Shown piece by piece: positions 57,123 to 64,000 of a stretch of DNA of 64,000 bases (position 1 is the stretch's first letter; each line of letters opens with the position of its first letter). The DNA lies in contig JAKULF010000004.1 of assembly GCA_022661535.1 (NCBI GenBank), forward strand, positions 4,588,001 to 4,652,000. The letters are read 5' to 3'. A program made the position numbers and the translations under genes. Origin of the DNA: Eutypa lata. Lineage: Eukaryota; Ascomycota; Sordariomycetes; Xylariales; Diatrypaceae. Below the pieces are notes generated by a model. That model did not search any database. It saw only the letters and a list, made by a program, of their open reading frames with translations, and had not been told where the DNA came from.

Positions 57123-58415
57123 ATGCATTCCAAGAACATCGCCGCCGCCACCATCAGCCTGCTCGCGGGCTTGCAGGCAGCCAGCGCGCACTCGTGGGTC
57201 GAGACCATCCGCCTGATCGGCGCGGACGGCACCTACAAGGGCGAGGCGGGGTACCCGATCGGGTACGTGGACCGCGCGGCGCCCGGCTTTAACGACGTCG
57301 CGGTGCAGAACAAGATCCTGGACACGACGACGAACCCGGCGGTGTGCAAGCCGCTGGCGGGGGCGTACCAGACGTACAAGCGGCTCTCGGCGGCGGCGGG
57401 CGACTACGTGGCCCTGCAGTACCAGGAGAACGGGCACGTGACGGACCCGACGCAGACGCTGCGGCCGTTCCGCGGCGGCAACGTCTACGTGTACGGGACG
57501 CAGGAGCACCAGGACGGCGACGGCATCAACGACGTGCTGAACGCGTGGACGGCGGACGGCCAGGGCGGCAACGGCAAGGGCCGGCTCCTCGCCACCCACT
57601 ACTACGACGACGGCGTCTGCTACCAGAACCGCGGCGGCGCGGCCGGCTTCCCCGTCTACACCGAGCGGTCCGCCAAGTACGGCGAGCCCGAGGTCGCCTG
57701 CCAGACCGACTTCCAGCTGCCGGCCGACCTGCCCGCCTCGGGCAAGTACACCGTCATGTGGGTGTGGGACTGGCCGCGCATCATCGACGACGCCCAGAAC
57801 GTCACCGAGATCTACACGAGCTGCGCCGAGATCGACCTGGGCGCCGCGAGCGGCAGCAAGGCCGAGGCCGTCAACTTCGCCGCCGTCAACGACAAGAACG
57901 TCGCCAAGGCCGCCATCCCGTCTCAGGTCAAGACCCTGATCGAGGCGACGGCGCTGGGTGTCGGCACCAACAGCCCCGCCGCTGTTCAAAAGACGGCCGG
58001 GCCTGGAGACGCTACTGACGCGCCTGCTCAGCCTACTACCACTGCTGCTGCTGCTTCGTCTTCTGCGCCTGTGTCTGTCACTACGACCAAGGCCCACAAG
58101 AGCAAAGGTGGCAACAATAACGCCGTCGAGACCGTCACTGTTACTGCGGATCCGAAGACTACCACCGAAATCCACACCGTCACCGCCGGCAACGCCAATG
58201 GTGACAACAAGCCTACGAGTCAAGCTGCTACCCAGCCAGCGCCTACTGGGGTTACCTCCGTCCAGCCGTTCATACCCTCTTCCTCGCAGGCTGCCGCCAC
58301 CTCCTCAACCCAGGCCGCTGCCACTTCCCAGGCCGTTGTCACCTCCGTCCAGCCATTCCTGCAAGTGCGAGCCACCGGCGCAGCTAGAAGACGTGCCGCC
58401 GGTCTCTTCCAGTAA
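57123..58415 (+). CDS. Secreted protein, mature N-terminal His, LPMO-like?
   Basis: 430 residues, very GC-rich codons. A signal peptide (1-22, ending LQAASA) should be cleaved just before HSWVETIRLIG, leaving histidine as residue 1 of the mature chain. That is the defining geometry of copper 'histidine-brace' proteins. The domain to about 260 has GYPIGYVDRAAPGF, further His (NGHVTDP, TQEHQDGD, ATHYYDDGVCYQN) and about four Cys. It resembles a fungal family of secreted HSWVE-type proteins (DUF7492, from memory). Residues about 290-410 are a Ser/Thr/Pro-rich, probably O-glycosylated tail with a twice-repeated VTSVQPF motif. The C-terminus (ATGAARRRAAGLFQ) is basic and not a GPI signal. Enzymatic activity is unproven. 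Confidence 0.7.
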   Translation: MHSKNIAAATISLLAGLQAASAHSWVETIRLIGADGTYKGEAGYPIGYVDRAAPGFNDVAVQNKILDTTTNPAVCKPLAGAYQTYKRLSAAAGDYVALQYQENGHVTDPTQTLRPFRGGNVYVYGTQEHQDGDGINDVLNAWTADGQGGNGKGRLLATHYYDDGVCYQNRGGAAGFPVYTERSAKYGEPEVACQTDFQLPADLPASGKYTVMWVWDWPRIIDDAQNVTEIYTSCAEIDLGAASGSKAEAVNFAAVNDKNVAKAAIPSQVKTLIEATALGVGTNSPAAVQKTAGPGDATDAPAQPTTTAAAASSSAPVSVTTTKAHKSKGGNNNAVETVTVTADPKTTTEIHTVTAGNANGDNKPTSQAATQPAPTGVTSVQPFIPSSSQAAATSSTQAAATSQAVVTSVQPFLQVRATGAARRRAAGLFQ

Positions 58416-59576
58416 AAGTCGGCTAGCGAAGTAAGTTGGTAACGCCAAAAACAACTTAACGGCGTTTTCGTAAAACTCACTTGTCTCGGTTCGATAACAC
58501 ATTCTTGTCTATATTTGGGCCTACTCTTCAAGGAAACAGGCATACATACCCCTCATTGCACTTTTCTCAAGGCATTTCAAGGCGTACATGGATAGGACAG
58601 ACAGGACAGGGCAAGGCACATCATATAAGGAAACCACACGGGCATGGCATGGCATGGTATGGCATTAATATCATCATACGGATGGTTTCATGACAAAACG
58701 TCAAAACGGTGTTGCGGTCGGTCAGGGTTTGAAATTACGGGTACGGACGGATAGGGGTAAATAGACACACACAATGCAAACGTCAACTTCTTGTTTTTAA
58801 AACTTCCCTTTTTCCTCGTCTCTATATTAGCATACATGAGCATTACTAGAAGGCGTCTTATGTGTGAAAGAAGGCAAGGAAAATGGATTACCCGCGAACT
58901 TTCCTTTCCGTAGGAGGGGAGGTGGGGGCATTGCTGCTTTTCAAGGAGGCGTATTCGGAACAAGGAAGGGAAGGTTGCATATCTGCGAAGGCGTTTTGTC
59001 ATTCAGAGGGACTTGCGATTGCATAGCACAGCACAGAGCTACCGGCTAGACTCTGGAATAGCTGCTAAATCAATTCATACATTATTCGTCAACCTTGTTA
59101 CTGTGATCCGCGTGCACCTGTGTTCCATGAATAATTAATAAGTACTGTGGTCTTCGGATCGTGGGGGTAGGCATCGTGATGTTTTTATTATTGTCATCTT
59201 CACAATTACAATTCAAGAGTAGAAAATCATCATTTGTTCATTGGGGCGAGGTGGTTAGATGCGGCGGCGCATTTAGGAATTTCCGCAATAAGGTAGATAA
59301 ATACATTAGGTAACTACTTAGAGAAACGAAAGAATCTAGCTGAGGGTATCTATCGTATGACCGAAGGACATGCTTAATACATACAGTACAGGTTGTATAG
59401 ATGCCTTAGCCAACTTGGTATCAGCTCCTTAGGCTTTCCATTCTATCTCCAGGGTGATGATATCTACCTACCTATTGTACGGAATCCCATTGTGCAAGCC
59501 TGACAGGCACCTGCCGCGTCACTAGACATATATGTTTAATTAAAGTGAGAATGTTCAACAGCTTGCGCCCGCGTAT

Positions 59577-59663
59577 TGGCCTTGTGGTTCAGTGCTTATA
59601 TCCTATTTGGTTTGGATCTGGATTTGCATCCCCCCAGAGATGGGGGGGTTCGATCCGCGGCCA
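59577..59663 (+). other. tRNA-like sequence, possible SINE head
   Basis: TGGCC at 59577-59581 pairs with GGCCA at 59659-59663 like an acceptor stem. Between them are a near-consensus A box (TGGTTCAGTGC, 59585-59595), a C6/G7 hairpin (59630-59648) and a perfect B box (GTTCGATCC, 59648-59656). The T-stem does not pair, so this is not a working tRNA. A T-rich end (TTCTTTTTTTG, about 59802) follows 140 bp on. The promoter pair plus tail would fit a tRNA-derived SINE. Target-site duplications were not found. Confidence 0.4.
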
Positions 59664-60330
59664 GGCAATTGTTGCTATATTGCCTACATACAGACAGCAG
59701 ATTGGTTCCACCCCAGGGTCGCAGTTCGCTGCTGCCTGCTTTCGCAGTATTAAGCATCAGAGCCCGTTGTCCTCCCTCTTCTGGTATATATAGTAACAAT
59801 TCTTTTTTTGTAAACCTTCCTACCTTACACGATTGTTATAAAGGTGGTTGGCGCATATATATTGTAATATATGTAAGTGGAACACGTAAATCTCAATGGG
59901 AATAGGATAGAAGCCTAAGGGGAATTCTAATGACAAGGCACCCATCCACTTACTTATATGTATTGTAAGTAGGTAGGTAGAGCATCCCGTCGTTGCATTT
60001 ATTCCGTTAGATTCATTCGTTCCTTTCTCCAACCTAATAATATACTGATTATTTCGTGCAGAATCATAGATGTGCCGCTGTCCTAACTAACCTAGCCGTT
60101 ATACACTTAACTCCTGCATTTTAAATTTATGTGCCCATACCTAATGGCATGTGTCCATCTAAATAGATACTTCACTAGGTCTTCCAGGGCATCTACTATT
60201 GGTAGCTTGCAAGTAAAGACAAATTAATTATAAATTAACTACAGGGTACAGCTAGCTCCTTTTGTTTATCATCTGCATGTTCTCGTACTCTTGCCTCCAG
60301 CTACATACCCAGCTCATGACGATCCAGTCA

Positions 60331-60354
60331 TATATATATATATATATATATAGC
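60331..60354. repeat. (TA)12 microsatellite
   Basis: Uninterrupted TA dinucleotides, between the SINE-like element and the polyQ gene. Confidence 0.95.
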
Positions 60355-60620
60355 CACACTCTGTGAGATAAAGTCGATAGCCATTGCTCTAGACTACAAC
60401 TAATTCATTTGACTAGTTCGCCCTTGTACAGAACCAGTTCAAATCTAAGCCTGCTGACTGACTGACCATCCTTTTAAAACTCCAGCTAGGTTGCAAACCT
60501 CCTGCTTGCTAACAGCCATCCATGATCATCGGTAGAACGCAACAAATATCAAACCTTTTCTCCTACCTAGCCAGTCAACCAACAAGCCAGCTAACAAGTC
60601 AAGTCATAACCAGCCCCCCC

Positions 60621-61568
60621 CTATTCAGCGTTCACAACCGCGCGTATCTCCCTAACAGCCTGCACACAAAGAACCCTCACCTGCTCATCATCCCTCCGAT
60701 CCTCCCTGCGCAGCATATCCTGCAAATACTCGCACCACCTCACCTTAGCCCGATCCGTGCACCTGAAATTGACCACCATGACGTCGAGGTACCTCAGCTC
60801 GCGCAGGGCCTTCAGCCCCTCGGCCACGACCTGTATGGACCAGCCGCCCCCGGGGCGGTCGGCCTCATCCTCCCGCACCATGGCGTGCGTCAGCTCCGCG
60901 GCGAGGACCTCGAGGCGCAGGCCGCGGAGCCCGGCGGCCCAGAGGCGGCAGAGCGGGGCCCACTCCGCTTGCACGGCTAGGTGCGGCTGCCAGAGGAGCT
61001 CGACGCGCGCCCAGCGCACGGCGTCGCGCTGCCAGGGCGCGAGCGAGAGCCCGTAGAAGAAGTGCGCGAGGCACGGCATCGGCTGCGGCGCCGTCGCGAA
61101 GATGAATTCGCTGTGCTGGAAGGGGATCGCGCGGCTCTCGTGGTAGATTTGCTTGCTGGCGAGGAGGAGGGCCGTGGGGATCGTGCCCATTTGGCGGTAC
61201 GGTGAGATGAGCTGCTGCTGCTGCTGCTGCTGCTGTTGCTGCTGATTGGCACTGAGGGTAGTAGGGGTAGTAGGGGTAGTGGTGGTGGTGGTGGTGGTGG
61301 GATCTACAAGTCTGTAGAATGTCTCGTTGCATTCCCGGTCGGGGAGGCCCGGGATGTAGGGAGGTTTGACGAAGAGGTAGTCCTGCTCTCTGAGAGGGGC
61401 CCGGAGCAGGCCGAACATGGGGTTCAGCTGTATCGGACACAAGAGGTGTAACCATTCGTAGACCTTCAGACGGATCTCCGAGGGTAGACTCATGAATCGG
61501 AATATTCCTTCACGTGTTTGTCCTGCCGAGGCGGGCGGTGAATCCCCCACAGTGTTGTTGGATTCCAT
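60621..61568 (-). CDS. F-box/2EXR-like protein with polyT and polyQ
   Basis: 315 residues, single exon. IFRFMSLPSEIRLKVYEWLHL (about 21-41) is an F-box or 2EXR-type opening, the usual start of a large group of fungal proteins that end in a hydrophobic QTCRQI-like segment (here LLLASKQIYHESRAIPF). An insertion holds eight consecutive Thr (about 90-98) and a run of eleven or twelve Gln (about 108-119) encoded by near-pure CAG/CAA and ACC/ACT triplets, so it is likely length-variable. The C-terminal third is Ala/Arg/Leu-rich with Trp, no named domain. SCF adaptor or unknown function; the substrate is unknown. Confidence 0.75.
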   Translation of the reverse strand: MESNNTVGDSPPASAGQTREGIFRFMSLPSEIRLKVYEWLHLLCPIQLNPMFGLLRAPLREQDYLFVKPPYIPGLPDRECNETFYRLVDPTTTTTTTTPTTPTTLSANQQQQQQQQQQQLISPYRQMGTIPTALLLASKQIYHESRAIPFQHSEFIFATAPQPMPCLAHFFYGLSLAPWQRDAVRWARVELLWQPHLAVQAEWAPLCRLWAAGLRGLRLEVLAAELTHAMVREDEADRPGGGWSIQVVAEGLKALRELRYLDVMVVNFRCTDRAKVRWCEYLQDMLRREDRRDDEQVRVLCVQAVREIRAVVNAE

Positions 61569-63066
61569 TGTTGCCTAAGTTGGTATGCTTTATACCTGAC
61601 TATTGAAGCTGTTGGTGCTTGCTGTAGGTAGAACGGTTGTTGAAGTACTTGATACAAGTATAGTACGACTTTCTTGTGGGGGCTATATGAGATGTAGCAT
61701 AAACTTGTGGTTTGTAAGGAAGAAAGAAAACACTGTAGTGGCGGTATTGTGACGTATAGCAGTTAGCCCAGTCGTATCAGAACGAGAGAAGAGAAGAGGT
61801 GTCGCGAGATGGTTCACGACCTAAGCGCGTCCAGCCCAGCCGTAGACAAAGGGTTGTTGGCCAAATGACGGTTTCAATGGATGCAATTAAGAAAATAAGA
61901 CGTCTACTAGACGATTTTATAGAATAAAACCGAGACTCGTCTCGATGAATAGATATAATCAATGGAAGAAGACGCGACGAGGTTGTTTGATCATGATTTT
62001 GTGGAGGAGTTGACGGAAGGTGACACTGCAGATGAGAGTGGGATGCAAACTACCACGTAATTAGATGAGGGGGGAAGCAAACCGTGATTTAAGAAGTTAC
62101 GTAGCATATTAAGCATGTAGCAAACAGGTCTTTCCTCTCAAACATTCTCCATACATATTCACTCCGTCATTACGTTCAATTGGGCATATTAAATCTATTC
62201 ACCGTATTTGTATCAACATGGACAGTTGTTAATTCTTAAATATTGCTGCCTAGGAACTTTATCTATTTACGCCGCATGTTTGCCCTTATATAGTAAATAA
62301 TGACCTCTCACTTACCATAGGGACTGCGAATACATCAAAGGTTATATGTACATATCTACTCGAACGAGTAGAATACAGTTTAGGAATGGAGGACTGAAAG
62401 GGATGCCATATGTCAAAATAAAGAGTCATCACATCAGCCGGACCTGCCTAGCCAAGGTGCTCTTTAGTGCAGTAGTGAAGTCGTAAAGTAATTGACTTGA
62501 CGATTAGATAAAAACTGTGGTAAACAGCTTTTTCGGACGCTTGAGCCTCTTCTTAAATGGCCACTCCTTGGGGGAGCTCCCTTGGCGGAGGCGAGTCACT
62601 TTAGGCGGTGCAACAACCTTTCCATTTGTTCATTGATACGTCGGCTGTATTGCACCAGGTTAGCTTATCGAATTAGGCAACACCAGTACCATTACGGCCA
62701 GCTCAGCAACCTAGAGACGGGTCTGGAGCTCTCTGCCCTCCAAATTAGGACGCAGAACGCCTTGCCGAGCGGGGGACAAGCTATATACACATACATATTA
62801 ACCCTCGAGGACCGTCTTCCCTGCCCGCATAACGAGGAGACATCTTAAGGTATATTCCTTCCGCGCCTTGCTCAACTACTGCACGTAGAAAGCAAACTGA
62901 ACGCCAAGCGCTAGAAAGAAAAAAGAAGAAAAAAGAAAGGCAAACCAAGAGATCATGACCAGCAAACAGGCTAACCTACAGATAAGACCACCACCACCAT
63001 CATCATCATCATTCATTTACCCACCCACCTACCCGCCGCCTCTTACCCTAAGCTCTTTCCCTCTAA
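61569..63066. other. Intergenic region
   Basis: Upstream of the polyQ gene and 3' of MED8. A small CAC/CAT triplet run (62988-63014) is present. A plus-strand frame at 62582-62848 has no recognisable motif. Confidence 0.5.
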
Positions 63067-64000
63067 TCATAGAGAAGGCATGAACTCGCCCCGAGCCGAG
63101 AACCGCATGATGTTCTCCAAGCTACTGCCTTCGACCTCGGGCGCAGCCACGGCGGGCGCTGGCGGCGGGGGCGGCCGGTCCACGGCCATGACGTCGTTGT
63201 CCTCGTCCTCCTCGTTCTCCTCGACGAACGGGTCCCACTGGGGCTTCCGCAGACCCGTCCGCACGTTCGCGATGCCGATGACGTCGCGCTCCTCCTCCGT
63301 GTAAGGGTCGTCGTCCTCCTCCTGGGCGTACTGCACGATGCGGGCCCTGCAGAACTCGCGCGCCGCCTTCCACGTCTTCTCGAGCTCCGCCGTCTGCTTG
63401 CGCTGCTGCTCTGCCGTCATCTCTGCCGACGGCGGCTCCTTGTTGTTGTTGTTGGTGCTGGTGCGGTTCCGGTTCTGGTCCTGTCCAGTTGTCGTCGTCG
63501 TATTGGTTGTAGGTGGTAATGACGAAGAAACTAGTTTTGCGAGGGTCTCCCTCCCTTCGTCCATGGCTGCAGCTACATCTGGTTCTGGCTTCTTACGCAG
63601 TAACTGGACGAGGATATGCTCTTGTGTGCGGCCTGGGAAGTTTGTTGACGGGTGTACGGCGACCCGGTTGAAGAGGTCGTTGTGCTGGGCGAGAATGTCG
63701 AGGAGAGAGCGTAGGTTCTGTTGCAGGATGTCGGCAGATGCTTGTAAGGACTCCCTAAGTGTAAAAGCTACTGTCAGCGAGGTTCCTTTGAATCAACTAC
63801 TCCAGCTAGGACATAAATCTTTTAAGCACCGCAAATGTGTCTATTGTTGGTATTTCCCCTCCTCTAACACCTGCATGTGACACCGGCAAAGGTGATGGAA
63901 AGGAAAGGATGCATGCGCGACGAAAAGGGTGTATACATACATGCTTGGCAGTGGGTTACTTTGCAATACATCTTTCTTGAGACTGTTGATGCTATTAGAT
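63067..64000 (-). CDS. MED8: MED8, Mediator head subunit (5' end beyond window)
   Basis: Two exons in the window, 63754-63067 and 64000-63941, with a 186-nt intron (63755-63940, GTATGT...TTAG). The 5' part lies off the right edge. The upstream exon reads INSLKKDVLQSNPLPS, then the splice gives MESLQASADILQQNLRSLLDIL, then the MED8 landmark FPGRTQEHILVQLLRKKPEPDV. This is the TBP-interacting N-terminal part of the Mediator head subunit MED8, joined in the complex to MED18/MED20 through its C-terminus. Asn/Thr-rich and acidic low-complexity stretches make up the C-terminal half (ENEEDEDNDV, PPPPPAPAVAAP). The last residues RFSARGEFMPSL look conserved in filamentous fungi. No break is seen. Confidence 0.8.

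Larger units (their letters stand above)
58416..60620. other. Intergenic with SINE-like element
   Basis: 3' flanks of the two convergent genes. Frames at 59545-59905 cover the tRNA-like sequence and are not coding. A (TA)12 run lies at 60331-60354. Confidence 0.5.

Noticed and set aside
1..64000. CRISPR arrays, rRNA, complete tRNA genes, viral genes
   Set aside because: None seen. The 23-bp tandem array has no spacers between units and is not a CRISPR.

Overview
The window looks like chromosomal DNA of a filamentous ascomycete (Pezizomycotina). Genes carry few, short GT-AG introns (about 50-190 nt), intergenic stretches are long, and the gene families are typically fungal: an Rds1-like ferritin-fold secreted protein, SPT8 of SAGA, MED8 of Mediator, a fungal transcription-factor domain protein, a Stealth xylosylphosphotransferase-like protein and an SHL/NACHT/ankyrin NLR relic. 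One long transposon copy is destroyed by C-to-T and G-to-A changes of the RIP type. A genus cannot be named; Sordariomycetes is only a guess. Layout: 1.5-2.7 kb holds a single-exon protein with a plausible Ulp1-type His-Asp-Cys order; 3.4-5.0 kb an F-box protein; 7.8-8.4 kb a small two-exon C2H2 protein; 9.5-9.75 kb a GH127 fragment; 10.9-11.9 kb a SWIM-RING protein; 13.3-14.7 kb an Rds1-like protein; 15.8-17.9 kb SPT8. Between 19.6 and 29.5 kb lie three membrane-bound surface-modification enzymes (acyltransferase-3, Stealth, PGAP4-like glycosyltransferase), with a complete 483-bp hAT-type MITE between the last two. At 30.0-31.9 kb I reconstruct a six-exon regulator-like protein without an obvious DNA-binding domain. 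It is followed by an array of five exact 23-bp units in front of an Old Yellow Enzyme gene (32.8-33.9 kb). The 34.0-45.1 kb interval is a graveyard: one large SHL-NACHT-ankyrin-ZZ NLR gene broken by stops and frameshifts, an uncharacterised fungal gene broken by one base in an A5 run, and ankyrin plus protease-like relics. An intact DUF924 gene sits at 45.6-46.3 kb. The 46.3-50.4 kb stretch is gene-poor. From 50,540 to 56,279 lies one LTR retrotransposon with 301-bp LTRs, almost stripped of G and C outside CpG, inserted inside or just behind a short ORF. To its right are a GC-rich secreted protein whose mature N-terminus is probably histidine (57.1-58.4 kb), a tRNA-like/SINE-like element (59.6 kb), an F-box/2EXR-like protein with polyQ (60.6-61.6 kb) and the 3' part of MED8, cut by the right edge. 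The housekeeping genes (SPT8, MED8) are unrelated transcription factors and do not form a pathway with their neighbours. The only groupings that suggest joint function are the three membrane surface-modification enzymes and, weakly, the regulator-like gene next to the Old Yellow Enzyme gene. I saw no new multi-gene system. The most informative signals are the CpG-sparing mutation pattern in the LTR element, the dyad repeat array, and the recently broken NLR.
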